Notes: a model not told the origin generated them from the letters alone. A DNA stretch of 64,000 bases from Polaribacter sp. BM10 (GCF_002005425.1 NZ_CP019704.1:2376001-2440000), one strand, 5' to 3'; numbered from the stretch's first letter, positions 23,744 to 32,990 are shown. A program made the numbers and translations.

Positions 23744-24861
23744 TGCAAGGAATTGATTTATCTCATATTGTTGGTTTTATTACCACTTTTATTTCGCTAC
23801 TTTTAGCATTTTTTATATTTTCTGTAGATTCTAAAAATAAGGTTAGCAATAAGCTTTTTGCAAGTTATCTTTTACTAAATGCTATTGAGTATACTGGTTT
23901 TTATGCATCATATTTATTTGAAGAACCAAATAATTTATTGGTGGCATCAAGAGAGTTTTCTTACCTACAAATGCCTGTTTTTTACCTTTATATTTTGTCA
24001 GTTTGTTATTCAGATTTTAAATTACAATGGAAACATTTGTGGCATATTATTCCATACATTTTAGGAAACTTAATAATGACACCACGATTTTATTTGGGTT
24101 CTACAGCAGAAAAACTAGAGTTGTTTAATAATTTTAATATGCTATATGAATCCATATTTGCTCATATTGCTTTACACCTTCAATCAATAATTTACATTAT
24201 AGCTGGCTTTGTTGTTCTAAAACGTGCAAAAAAGATTTTTAAAGAAAACTATTCTAGCAATACCATAGAAACTTATAATTGGCTATTTCAATTGTTAATT
24301 TTTACAAGTGCATTGTATTTTGTTGCCATCGTAAAAAATATTTTTAAGTTTTTTGGTGATGAAAACAACTTCTACTTTGCTCAAATTATTTTAATGATAG
24401 TGGTATTGGCTGTAGTTTGTTGGTATGTTTTAAAAGCATTACGATACCCAAATCTTTTTAACGGTGTAAATTCTAAAACAAAATTAACAACCGATTTAAT
24501 TAAGAATACTCTTCACAAGGACGAGTTTATACAAGAAATTGAAAAATTAAAGTTCTTTATGGAAACTAAAAAACCTTATTTAAATCCGTCTTTAACAATT
24601 AGAGATTTGGCAGAATTGATAAAAATGAATACGAGAGAATTGTCGGTTTTAATCAATCAACATTTAAATCAGCATTTTTTCGATTTTGTAAACGAATATA
24701 GAATTGAAGAAGCGAAAGAGATTTTAAAAAATCCGAAGGAAAAAGAACTTACAGTCCTAGAAATTTTATATCAAGTTGGTTTTAATTCAAAATCTTCTTT
24801 TAATACTGCTTTTAAAAAACATACAGGTTTAACGCCTACACAATTTAGAAAAAACACTTAA
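23743..24861 (+). CDS. Membrane-anchored AraC-family regulator, second of tandem pair
   Basis: 372 residues; the start ATG shares one base with the previous stop. N-terminal ~230 residues with about seven helices, clearly related to but diverged from the first copy (both keep LYILSV-Y-x-[ND]-F and WKHL-x-H motifs). The C-terminal AraC domain is identical to that of copy 1 except near the end (RKNT versus RKNQI). Both regulators should recognise the same operators; the AAAGTCGAAC boxes just downstream (24879-24940), in front of the TonB-type receptor, are the best candidates. Confidence 0.88.
   Translation: MQGIDLSHIVGFITTFISLLLAFFIFSVDSKNKVSNKLFASYLLLNAIEYTGFYASYLFEEPNNLLVASREFSYLQMPVFYLYILSVCYSDFKLQWKHLWHIIPYILGNLIMTPRFYLGSTAEKLELFNNFNMLYESIFAHIALHLQSIIYIIAGFVVLKRAKKIFKENYSSNTIETYNWLFQLLIFTSALYFVAIVKNIFKFFGDENNFYFAQIILMIVVLAVVCWYVLKALRYPNLFNGVNSKTKLTTDLIKNTLHKDEFIQEIEKLKFFMETKKPYLNPSLTIRDLAELIKMNTRELSVLINQHLNQHFFDFVNEYRIEEAKEILKNPKEKELTVLEILYQVGFNSKSSFNTAFKKHTGLTPTQFRKNT
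24569..24855 (+). repeat. 287-bp direct repeat, copy 2 (AraC DNA-binding domain)
   Basis: See 23448-23734; offset 1121 bases, four synonymous mismatches. Confidence 0.95.
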
Positions 24862-24878
24862 AATCAAATACTTAACGT

Positions 24879-24940
24879 AAAGTCGAACGTTTTCAAAATA
24901 AAGTCGAACCAATTTCTTATCTAGAAATTAGTTCGACTTT
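24879..24940 (+). promoter_or_regulatory. Three AAAGTCGAAC boxes upstream of the TonB-type barrel gene
   Basis: AAAGTCGAAC at 24879-24888 and 24900-24909 (21-bp period, same orientation) and inverted at 24931-24940. The second and third boxes lie in a 17-bp inverted repeat (24900-24916/24924-24940, one mismatch, 7-base loop) that could also fold as an RNA hairpin after the AraC pair. The 21-bp direct spacing is typical of AraC-family operators. Confidence 0.6.
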
Positions 24941-25001
24941 GTGTTTTCGGTCGCACAAAATTGTTTTCAATGGCACATTTGTATCATCAAACATAAATAC
25001 C

Positions 25002-27380
25002 ATGAAAACAAAAACGTTACAAATTTTAATTGCATTATTTTTTACAGGAATCTTAACTGCACAAACTGTTACAGGTAAAGTAGCAGACAATTTAGATGTT
25101 ATTCCGTTTGCAAACGTAATTTTAAAAGATAATCAGCAAAAAATAATAACTGGTGCAACCACAAAAAACGATGGAACTTTCGAGTTAAAAACAAACCAAG
25201 GAAATTATATTTTAGAAATTAGCTTTCTAGGATATAAAACGTTTTCAAAAACAATAAATATTAAAGGCAATCTTAACTTAGGAACACTAATATTAAGAGA
25301 AAATACAGAAGCTTTAGATGAAATTGTGGTAAAAACAGAAAAAAGAGTTTTAGAAAGAAAAATAGACAGATTGGTTTTTAATGTAGAAAAAAGTATTGCT
25401 GCAACTGGTGGTAACGGCGTTGATGTTTTAAGGATAACTCCTGGTGTACAATTACAAAACAACACCTTATCTATTTTGGGTAAAGGTGCTACTCAGATAC
25501 TAATTAACGGAAGATTGTCTCCTTTGGCAGGCGATGAATTGGTGGCCTTTTTAAGCGGATTATCTGCTAGTGATATTATAAAAATTGAAGTAATTACAAA
25601 TCCGCCAGCAAAATATGATGCCTCTGGAAATGGAGGTTTAATCAATATTATTTTAAAAAAAGGCACCCAAAATTCTTGGAAAAATGCAACTACCATTTCT
25701 TACAATCAAAACAAATATAATTTTACAACAATTACCAATAATTTTTTCTACAACAAAAACAAAGTTTCATTATCAGCAAGTATCAATGCAAACAAAGGTA
25801 ATTTTGAAAATTTAGAAGGTTTAGTTATAGAATATCCAACCAATCTTTGGGATATTGATATTGCAGGAAAACAACAAACAGACCAACTTTCTGGACGCTT
25901 TTTGTTAGATTATGCCTTGTCTGATAAGACTACTTTAGGCGTGCAATATTTAGGAAATACAACACAACCAAATATAGATGCTGTAACTACCTCAACTATT
26001 TTTGATACCGATAATAATTTAGAAAGAAGTTTAAAAAACGTAGCGCAAAATGAGGTGGATAACAATAATCATTCTGTTAATTTTCATTTGATTTCAAAAC
26101 TAGACACTTTAGGCAAACAACTTTCTTTTGATGCAGATTATTTTACATTTACTTCGGATAGAAATCTAGATTTTACTACAGAACAATTTGATGTTGTAAG
26201 AAATTCTCAAGATATAAGTTCATCAGCTTTAAACATTTCAAATCAAAAAATAGACAATTTTAGTTCTCAATTAGATATAGATTTACCACTTAAAAAAGTA
26301 AATCTTTCTTACGGATTTAAAGCAAGTTTTACCAATACAAATAGTGGAGTTTTATTTTTCGACAAACTTTCTGGAACCCCAATTTTAGATCCAAACCAAT
26401 CTACCAATTTTAAATATAAAGAAAATGTTTTAGCTGCTTATTTTTCTGGAAACACAAAATTAAACAACAAATTAACTATGCAATTTGGTTTGCGTTTTGA
26501 AGATACAAAGACAACAGGAATAAGTGATGATTTAAATCAAGAAAACAACAATAAATACAATAAGTTTTTTCCAACCTTGTTTTTATCGTATGCTAAAAAC
26601 GACAACAATAATTTCAATTTTTCTTACGGAAAAAGGATAAACAGGCCTAATTTTAGAGATTTAAATCCGTTTCGTTTTTACATTAATGACAATAGTTACA
26701 GTGTTGGTAATCCCTTTTTACAGCCTTCTTTTTCAGATAATTTTGAAATTTCTCATTTATACAAAAACAATTGGAATACCGGTTTTTCTGTAAATATTAC
26801 TACAGATGGTTTTGGAATATTTTTTAACACAGACATTACCAATCAAGATCAAATTGTAACTAGAGAAAACTACTTTAAAAAATACACCTATCAAATCCAA
26901 GAAAGTTTTTCTTTTAGCCCAATTTCTTGGTGGAAAAGCCAAAATGATGTAAGAATGTTGGTACATATTACAGAATTAACCAAAAATATTGATGCAGAAG
27001 TAAATAATGGAGTTCAGTTTTACGCAGAGTCTAACCATACGTTTTCGTTAAGTAACAACACAAAATTACAGGCCAATGCTTGGTATAGTTCTTTTCATAA
27101 TGATGGTTTGTTTAGTCTTGGAGAAATGTTCAATTTATCGCTTGGGCTGCAACACAGCTTTAAAAACAACATTAAATTATCTATGTTATTTAATGATGTC
27201 TTAAACACAGGTAGTTTAAGAGATTACAATTCTACTGTACATAATATCGATCAAAGTTACCGTCAAAATGCGAGTTCTAGAAATTTTAGAATCTCTCTTT
27301 CGTATAACTTCGGCAACAAAAAAATAAACGTAAAAAACAGAGTTTTTAGTAATAATAATGAGCAAAGAAGAAGTAATTAA
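25002..27380 (+). CDS. TonB-dependent/outer-membrane beta-barrel receptor (OMP_b-brl_3 type)
   Basis: 792 residues from the ATG at 25002, which begins a signal peptide (MKTKTLQILIALFFTGILTAQ). A carboxypeptidase-regulatory-like domain covers about 22-105, a plug-like region about 110-225 (GNGVDVLRITPGVQ, ILINGR, INIILKKG), and the remainder is a large barrel. It has the look of the barrel family PF14905 rather than a SusC protein, and no SusD partner follows. The substrate is unknown. The two AraC regulators and their likely boxes directly upstream suggest it is their target. It ends at the terminator 27384-27417. Confidence 0.85.
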   Translation: MKTKTLQILIALFFTGILTAQTVTGKVADNLDVIPFANVILKDNQQKIITGATTKNDGTFELKTNQGNYILEISFLGYKTFSKTINIKGNLNLGTLILRENTEALDEIVVKTEKRVLERKIDRLVFNVEKSIAATGGNGVDVLRITPGVQLQNNTLSILGKGATQILINGRLSPLAGDELVAFLSGLSASDIIKIEVITNPPAKYDASGNGGLINIILKKGTQNSWKNATTISYNQNKYNFTTITNNFFYNKNKVSLSASINANKGNFENLEGLVIEYPTNLWDIDIAGKQQTDQLSGRFLLDYALSDKTTLGVQYLGNTTQPNIDAVTTSTIFDTDNNLERSLKNVAQNEVDNNNHSVNFHLISKLDTLGKQLSFDADYFTFTSDRNLDFTTEQFDVVRNSQDISSSALNISNQKIDNFSSQLDIDLPLKKVNLSYGFKASFTNTNSGVLFFDKLSGTPILDPNQSTNFKYKENVLAAYFSGNTKLNNKLTMQFGLRFEDTKTTGISDDLNQENNNKYNKFFPTLFLSYAKNDNNNFNFSYGKRINRPNFRDLNPFRFYINDNSYSVGNPFLQPSFSDNFEISHLYKNNWNTGFSVNITTDGFGIFFNTDITNQDQIVTRENYFKKYTYQIQESFSFSPISWWKSQNDVRMLVHITELTKNIDAEVNNGVQFYAESNHTFSLSNNTKLQANAWYSSFHNDGLFSLGEMFNLSLGLQHSFKNNIKLSMLFNDVLNTGSLRDYNSTVHNIDQSYRQNASSRNFRISLSYNFGNKKINVKNRVFSNNNEQRRSN

Positions 27381-27383
27381 AAC

Positions 27384-27417
27384 AAAAAAGGCACAAATTT
27401 TAAATTTGTGCCTTTTT
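27384..27417. terminator. Bidirectional terminator, receptor / thiL
   Basis: Perfect 16-bp inverted repeat AAAAAGGCACAAATTT / AAATTTGTGCCTTTTT between convergent genes. Confidence 0.85.
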
Positions 27418-27433
27418 GTTTTATAAAATATTT

Positions 27434-28483
27434 TTATTCTCCTTTTAAAGGATTCCAGCCTTGGGCTTTTAATTCAATTTCTTGATTTGCTCTTGTTACA
27501 AGATTTAAACCTTGATTTTCTGCAATGATATGACCAACAATAGAAAAATTAGGATTTCCTTTTATCTTATCAAAATCTGCAATTGGTACTGTAAAAAGCA
27601 GCTCATAATCTTCACCTCCACTTAAAGCAACCATTGTAGAATCTAGTTCAAATTCTTCGCAAGCAGAAATAACTTGAGGATCTAAAGGTAACTTGTCTTC
27701 ATAAATCTTACATCCAACTTTAGACTGTGAACAAATGTGCATAATTTCAGATGAAAGTCCATCAGAAATATCGATCATAGCAGTAGGTTTTACTTCTAAT
27801 TCTTTTAAAATACCAGCAACATCTTTACGTGCTTCTGGTTTTAATTGTCTTTCAATTAAATAGGTATAATTATCTAAATCTGGTTGGTTGTTAGGATCTA
27901 CTTTAAAAACTTGCTTTTCTCTTTCTAAAACTTGCAAACCTAAATATGCAGCACCTAAATCGCCAGAAACAACTATTAAATCGGTTTCTTTAGCGCCATT
28001 TCTATACACAACATCCTCTTTTTTTGCTTTACCAATAGCTGTTACAGAAATTAAAATTCCTTTGGTAGAAGATGTAGTGTCGCCACCAATTAAATCTACT
28101 TTATAAGTATCGCATGCAAGCTGAATACCTGCATAAAACTCTTCTATTGCTTCTAAAGGAAAACGGTTAGAAACTGCGATAGAAACTGTTACTTGCTCTG
28201 CAACACCATTCATTGCATACACATCAGATAAATTAACCATAATTGCCTTATAACCCAAGTGTTTAAGAGGCATATAACTTAAATCAAAATGCACACCTTC
28301 TATCAACAAATCTGTAGTAACTAAAGTTTGTTTTTCTGATGCATCTAAAACAGCAGCATCGTCTCCGATTGCTTTTACTGTTGTGGCATTTTCTACTTTA
28401 AAATATTTTGTAATATGGTTTATTAAACCAAACTCACCAAGTTCGGCTAATGATGTTTTTTGGGTATTTTTATCTTCTAACAT
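27434..28483 (-). CDS. thiL: Thiamine-monophosphate kinase
   Basis: 349 residues, normal for ThiL. N-terminal GEFGLI, then IGDDAAV (39-45) and TTDLLIEGVHF (56-66) supply the Mg/phosphate-binding Asp cluster; ISDGLSSE and SGGEDYELLF lie in the second half. It phosphorylates thiamine monophosphate to the diphosphate cofactor. No other thi gene is near. The start fits homologues, and a reverse-strand TATCTTTG ends four bases before the ATG, so the mRNA may be leaderless. Confidence 0.95.
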   Translation of the reverse strand: MLEDKNTQKTSLAELGEFGLINHITKYFKVENATTVKAIGDDAAVLDASEKQTLVTTDLLIEGVHFDLSYMPLKHLGYKAIMVNLSDVYAMNGVAEQVTVSIAVSNRFPLEAIEEFYAGIQLACDTYKVDLIGGDTTSSTKGILISVTAIGKAKKEDVVYRNGAKETDLIVVSGDLGAAYLGLQVLEREKQVFKVDPNNQPDLDNYTYLIERQLKPEARKDVAGILKELEVKPTAMIDISDGLSSEIMHICSQSKVGCKIYEDKLPLDPQVISACEEFELDSTMVALSGGEDYELLFTVPIADFDKIKGNPNFSIVGHIIAENQGLNLVTRANQEIELKAQGWNPLKGE

Positions 28484-28487
28484 GCTG

Positions 28488-28495
28488 CAAAGATA
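28488..28495 (-). promoter_or_regulatory. -7 element of thiL
   Basis: Reverse-strand TATCTTTG, four bases before the ATG. No TTG lies at the -33 distance. Confidence 0.55.
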
Positions 28496-28640
28496 CTTAC
28501 ATTCTTAAAAATTACAGAGTTCCTTTAACAGAGAAGTAAAAATAAAAGCACTATTTTTGATTTTGTACTTTTTATGTACTAAAAAATAATAATTACGTTA
28601 TACTAATTAAAGCAGGTTTTTACTTGATAAATATTTAAAA

Positions 28641-29858
28641 ATGATAAAAAAAACTTTTTTCATATTCGTTTTAATTATAGTTAGTTGTTCTAAAAAAGAG
28701 GTTGTAAATCAAGTTAAACAAACCATTATAAATCCTATTGCAAAATGTGAAGACGGTTTTGCAGGCGAATTTCCTTGCAACGATTACGATTTACTTACAC
28801 ACATTACTTTAGATGAAATTGCAGGCGAAAACACACAAGGTAACGACTCTTGGGGTTGGGTAGATCCTGTAACAAACAACGAATATGCTATTGTTTGTAC
28901 CAATAAAGGAACTTCGTTTATAGATATTACCAATCCGGCAGATGCAAAAATTATTGGTTTTTTAAAAACTAGAACAGAAAACAGTCTTTGGCGAGATGTA
29001 AAAGTTTATAACGATTTTGCATTTATTGTTAGTGAAGCAGACAATCACGGAATGCAAATTTTTAACCTAAATAACCTAAGAGGTTTGGTTAACATTCCGG
29101 TAGAATTTTCAGCAGACAAAGATTTTACTTCTTTTGGTAGCGCACATAATATTGTTATTAATGAAGATACAGGTTATGCATATCCTGTTGGTACTTCTAG
29201 AAGTGCAACGTATAAAGGTGGCCCTTTGTTTATCAATATTAACAATCCTTTTAAGCCAGTAAACGAAGGTGGTTTCGAAGATTATGCTCACGACGCGCAA
29301 GCCGTAACCTATAACGGCCCAGATTCTGATTATTCTGGAAGAGAAATATTAATAGGAAGTAACGAAACTGAAGTTGTAATTGCAGATGTTACAGACAAAC
29401 AAAATCCTGTTAAAATATCTTCTATTAGTTATTCTAATATTGGATACACACACCAAGGTTGGTTTACAGAAGACTTTAGATATTTTATTTTAGGAGACGA
29501 ACTAGATGAAAGAGACAAAGGCTTAAATACAAGAACTATTGTTTTCGATTTTACAGATTTAGACAACCCAAAACATCATTTCGATTATTCTGGCCCAACA
29601 GCAGCTATAGATCACAACGGTTATGTAAAAGACAATTTATTTTTTCAAGCAAGTTATACCGCAGGTGTTAGAATAATAGATATTTCTAATATCGATGCAA
29701 AAAGCTTTACAGAAGTCGGTTTTTTTGATACCTATCCAGAAAACGACAATACTGCATTTAATGGAGCCTGGAACGTATATCCGTATTTACCATCTGGCAA
29801 CATCATTATCAGCGATATTAACAGAGGTTTATTTGTTATCAGAAAAAGTAAAACTTAA
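28641..29858 (+). CDS. LVIVD-repeat / choice-of-anchor B lipoprotein
   Basis: 405 residues. A lipoprotein signal ends IIVSC (Cys17). The body is a chain of LVIVD-like blades, e.g. NEYAIVCTNKGTSFIDITNP and DFAFIVSEADNHGMQIFNL, and begins with FPCNDYDLLTHI, as in the choice-of-anchor B family. Such proteins are extracytoplasmic beta-propellers of unknown biochemical role. It heads a tight run (next start 1 base after this stop) with the propeller lipoprotein, the MbnP-like and MbnH-like genes, so a part in copper/haem handling at the cell surface is inferred. Confidence 0.8.
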   Translation: MIKKTFFIFVLIIVSCSKKEVVNQVKQTIINPIAKCEDGFAGEFPCNDYDLLTHITLDEIAGENTQGNDSWGWVDPVTNNEYAIVCTNKGTSFIDITNPADAKIIGFLKTRTENSLWRDVKVYNDFAFIVSEADNHGMQIFNLNNLRGLVNIPVEFSADKDFTSFGSAHNIVINEDTGYAYPVGTSRSATYKGGPLFININNPFKPVNEGGFEDYAHDAQAVTYNGPDSDYSGREILIGSNETEVVIADVTDKQNPVKISSISYSNIGYTHQGWFTEDFRYFILGDELDERDKGLNTRTIVFDFTDLDNPKHHFDYSGPTAAIDHNGYVKDNLFFQASYTAGVRIIDISNIDAKSFTEVGFFDTYPENDNTAFNGAWNVYPYLPSGNIIISDINRGLFVIRKSKT

Positions 29859-31178
29859 ATGAAAAAAATCTGTCTATTATATTGCTTTTTACTTTTTTTA
29901 AATTGCTCTGAAAAAGACGGACTGTTTATTAACGATAATATTGTTGTAAACAACACAAGCATTACAACAATTGGCGGTGCAAATAACGACGCTTTTACCG
30001 CTGTAGAAAAAACAGCTGATGGTGGTTTTATTGCCGCAGGTTATACGCAAAGTAATAATCTAGATATTACAGATAAATCTAACACTTCATTCGATTTTTT
30101 TATCTCTAAATTTTCTTCGGATAATCAACTAGAATGGCAAAAAACATTTGGTGGTTCTGATGATGATAGAGCTGCCGATATTATAGAAACAAAAAACGGA
30201 GAATTTGCTATTCTAGGTTATTCTAAAAGTAACGATTTAGATGTTTCTGTAAATGCTGGTTCTCAAGATTTTTGGTTTATAAAACTATCAAGTTCTGGCA
30301 TTTTAATATCAGAAAAAAGCTTTGGATATTTAGGTTTAGATTACGGCACAACTCTTTTAGAAACAAAAGATAACGGATTCTTAATTACTGGTGTTTTAGA
30401 CATTACAGCATCTAACGGACAAGGAAATGCAAAAACCAACGCTATAAAGCATGCTGGCGGAGATTATTGGGCAATTAAAACAGATAATTCTGGTAATTTA
30501 CTTTGGAGTAAATATTTTGGTGGTAGCTTTACAGATACTCCGTTAGGAGTAGTCGAAACCGATGCTAATGATTTTATAATTGTGGGATCTAGCGATAGCA
30601 ACGATTTTAATATTTCTGATAACAAAGGAACTTATGATTTTTGGGTTGTTAAAATATCTAATTCTGGCAATCTTATTTGGGAAAAAAGTTTTGGAGGCTC
30701 AGAAATAGATGAAGCAAGAGCAATCACTACAACCAATGATGGTAATTTTATAATTGTTGGAGACACTAGAAGTAATGACAAAGATGTTTCTACAAATAAC
30801 GGTGCAGCAGATATTTGGGTTCTTAAAATTTCTACAGATGGTAATCTTATTTGGAAAAAAACAATTGGCGCAACAAATTTTGATGTAGCCAGAGCAATTA
30901 CAAAAACCAAAGACAACGGTTTTTTAATTGCAGGAAGCTCTAGAAGTTTAGATAACGGTTTTGAAAACAAAGGGCAAAATGATGCGCTAATTATAAAAAT
31001 AAATAATACCGGCGAATTACTTTGGCAACAAACCTTTGGCGGTTCTAAAATCGATTTTTTATATGATATTACAGTATTAAATAATACTAGTATTATTGCT
31101 GTTGGCGAGTCGAATAGTTTTGATAAAGACATACCAAAAAACAAAGGTTTTACAGACGCACTAATAATTAAATTATGA
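29859..31178 (+). CDS. Lipoprotein with seven ~57-residue repeats (predicted seven-bladed propeller)
   Basis: 439 residues; lipoprotein signal FLNC (Cys16). After about 35 residues come seven repeats of 46-65 residues. Each opens GGSxxD, continues with a GGFI-like strand and G-x-S-x-SND-x-D, then DFWV-x-KI and ends G-N-L-x-W-x-KSFG. Seven blades give a complete closed propeller with nothing left over. No catalytic motif is seen. Its stop overlaps the MbnP-like start (ATGA), so the two are translationally coupled. Possible roles are binding a partner or scaffold for the MbnP/MbnH proteins; this is inference. Confidence 0.75.
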   Translation: MKKICLLYCFLLFLNCSEKDGLFINDNIVVNNTSITTIGGANNDAFTAVEKTADGGFIAAGYTQSNNLDITDKSNTSFDFFISKFSSDNQLEWQKTFGGSDDDRAADIIETKNGEFAILGYSKSNDLDVSVNAGSQDFWFIKLSSSGILISEKSFGYLGLDYGTTLLETKDNGFLITGVLDITASNGQGNAKTNAIKHAGGDYWAIKTDNSGNLLWSKYFGGSFTDTPLGVVETDANDFIIVGSSDSNDFNISDNKGTYDFWVVKISNSGNLIWEKSFGGSEIDEARAITTTNDGNFIIVGDTRSNDKDVSTNNGAADIWVLKISTDGNLIWKKTIGATNFDVARAITKTKDNGFLIAGSSRSLDNGFENKGQNDALIIKINNTGELLWQQTFGGSKIDFLYDITVLNNTSIIAVGESNSFDKDIPKNKGFTDALIIKL

Positions 31179-31927
31179 TAAAAAGAATTACTTACTTAGT
31201 ATTAGTTTCTGTACTATTTTTAACAGGTTGTAAAGACGAAAAAGATTGTTGTGTTTTTCCTGAAGAGATCATAACAACCCTAAACTTTACGCACAACTGG
31301 AACGGTAGAGAAATTACAAATCAAGAATTAAACGAACTTAAATTTACTACAGAAAACGGAGAAATAATAAGTATCGAAAGGCTGCGTTATTTAATTTCAA
31401 ATCTAAGTTTAGTTGGTGGCGACAATCAGTTTTTAATAGACTTCGGCGAAAATTCTGGCACAAATATTTCTTTAACAGATATTTCACCTGGTACTTACAA
31501 TCTTAAATTTACATTTGGCTTAAAAAACATAGACAATAAAGATGGTGAATATCAATTATTAAATTCTGTACACTTTAATGTTCCGGCAATGCTTGGTGGT
31601 GGTTATCATTACATGCAATTTGATGGTAAATTTTTAAATAATAATGATGAAGAAACTGGTTTTAATTTTCATGCAATAAGGGCTGTTGACAGAACAAACC
31701 CAAACGATTTAAAATTTGAAGACACTTCTTTTGAAGTAGATTTGGGCACTGTAGAAATTGTAAAAAACACAACTATAGAAATTAAAATGGATGTTTCAGA
31801 ATGGTTTAAAAACCCAAATACATGGAATTTAAATGAACTACACACCGTTTTAATGCCAAATTTTGAAGCTCAAAAAATGATAAGCAAAAATGGTAAATCT
31901 GTGTTTACTTTAGGCAAAATAAATTAG
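31175..31927 (+). CDS. MbnP-like lipoprotein (copy 2, lacks the W-x-W motif)
   Basis: 250 residues; lipobox LTGC (Cys19) followed by a DEKDCC stretch. The fold-defining strands match the MbnP family (RLRYLISNLSL, PGTYNLKFTFGL, GGGYHYMQFDGKF, GFNFHAIRA, DVSEWF). The MxWxWQxGYKF motif of copy 1 is PAMLGGGYHYMQF here: both Trp residues are absent. Other Trp are at 42, 210 and 217. His133, 145, 166 and 223 remain as possible copper ligands. The MbnH-like partner follows after 4 bases. It is either a copy that uses another Trp or one that works without kynurenine. Confidence 0.75.
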   Translation: MIKRITYLVLVSVLFLTGCKDEKDCCVFPEEIITTLNFTHNWNGREITNQELNELKFTTENGEIISIERLRYLISNLSLVGGDNQFLIDFGENSGTNISLTDISPGTYNLKFTFGLKNIDNKDGEYQLLNSVHFNVPAMLGGGYHYMQFDGKFLNNNDEETGFNFHAIRAVDRTNPNDLKFEDTSFEVDLGTVEIVKNTTIEIKMDVSEWFKNPNTWNLNELHTVLMPNFEAQKMISKNGKSVFTLGKIN

Positions 31928-31931
31928 CAAA

Positions 31932-32990
31932 ATGAAAACCTATTTCGTGTACTATTTTTCTTTTTTACTTTTGATGAATTGCGAATCTAAAGAAGAAGAT
32001 TTATATACACCGATTGCATATAATTTAGAAATACCAGAGCTTTTTTCTGATAAATTAATTGCTCCTATAATCCCTGTAGACAATTCGTTAACAATAGAAG
32101 GTGTTGCTTTAGGTAAAAAACTTTTTTTTGATAAGATACTTTCGAGAGATAATTCACAATCTTGTGCTACTTGCCATAACCCAGCAAAAGCTTTTACAGA
32201 TAACAAACAATTTAGTAGAGGTGTAAGTGGTAATTTTGGCAAAAGAAATACAATGCCGCTATTTAATTTAGCATGGAATTTTGATGAACTTTTTGCCTGG
32301 GATGGTAAAGAATTTGGCTTAGAAACTCAAGCTTTAGAACCAGTTACAAACCCTATAGAAATGCACGCTAACTGGGTTAATATTGCAGAAAAATTAAATC
32401 AAAACAAAACCTATAGAAATTTGTTTTTGCAAGCTTTTGGTTCAGAAAAAATAGATTCTACTCTTGTTACCAAAGCAATTGCTCAATTTGAAAGAACATT
32501 GATTTCTGGCAATTCTAAATTTGATAAATACTTAAAAGGTGAAGCCACATTAACAGAAAGCGAAACAAATGGTTTTAATGTTTTTATGGATGAAGAAAGA
32601 GGTGATTGTTTTCATTGCCACGGTAGTAATAACAACCCGCTATGGACAGATAATAAATTCCATAACAATGGTTTAGATACAAATTTTACTGATTTAGGCT
32701 TAGGTAAAATCACCGGAGACCCTAATGATAACGGTAAATTTAAATCTCCGTCTATCAGAAATTTAGCATTTACCGCACCTTATATGCACGATGGTAGATT
32801 TACAACTTTAGACGAAGTTATCAATCATTATTCAGAAGGGTTAAAAAGATCTTCTACAATAGATCCATTAATGAAAAAAATTAACCAAGGTGGCGTTAAT
32901 TTAACAACCAAAGACAAAGCAGACTTAAAGGCTTTTTTACTTACATTAACAGACTACGAATTTGTTAACAATCCTACCTTTCAAAAATAA
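31932..32990 (+). CDS. MbnH-like di-haem cytochrome c peroxidase-family lipoprotein (copy 2)
   Basis: 352 residues; lipobox LMNC (Cys17). Haem c motifs CATCH (78-82) and CFHCH (226-230). The C-terminal half has FKSPSIRNLAFTAPYMHDGRF, as in MauG/CcpA-type enzymes. It resembles copy 1 (16177-17229) across its length but is clearly diverged, so the two loci are old paralogues or separately acquired. It should oxidise a partner, probably the adjacent MbnP-like protein, outside the cytoplasmic membrane. Last gene of the unit starting at 28641. Confidence 0.88.
   Translation: MKTYFVYYFSFLLLMNCESKEEDLYTPIAYNLEIPELFSDKLIAPIIPVDNSLTIEGVALGKKLFFDKILSRDNSQSCATCHNPAKAFTDNKQFSRGVSGNFGKRNTMPLFNLAWNFDELFAWDGKEFGLETQALEPVTNPIEMHANWVNIAEKLNQNKTYRNLFLQAFGSEKIDSTLVTKAIAQFERTLISGNSKFDKYLKGEATLTESETNGFNVFMDEERGDCFHCHGSNNNPLWTDNKFHNNGLDTNFTDLGLGKITGDPNDNGKFKSPSIRNLAFTAPYMHDGRFTTLDEVINHYSEGLKRSSTIDPLMKKINQGGVNLTTKDKADLKAFLLTLTDYEFVNNPTFQK

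Noticed and set aside
23448..24855. Mobile-element explanation for the 287-bp direct repeat
   Set aside because: Both copies are in-frame domain-coding parts of paralogous genes with synonymous changes only; no terminal repeats or target duplications.
30632..31144. 170-codon reverse-strand open frame opposite the seven-repeat propeller gene
   Set aside because: Its length results from the repeated coding pattern on the forward strand; no signal peptide, no motif and no promoter.
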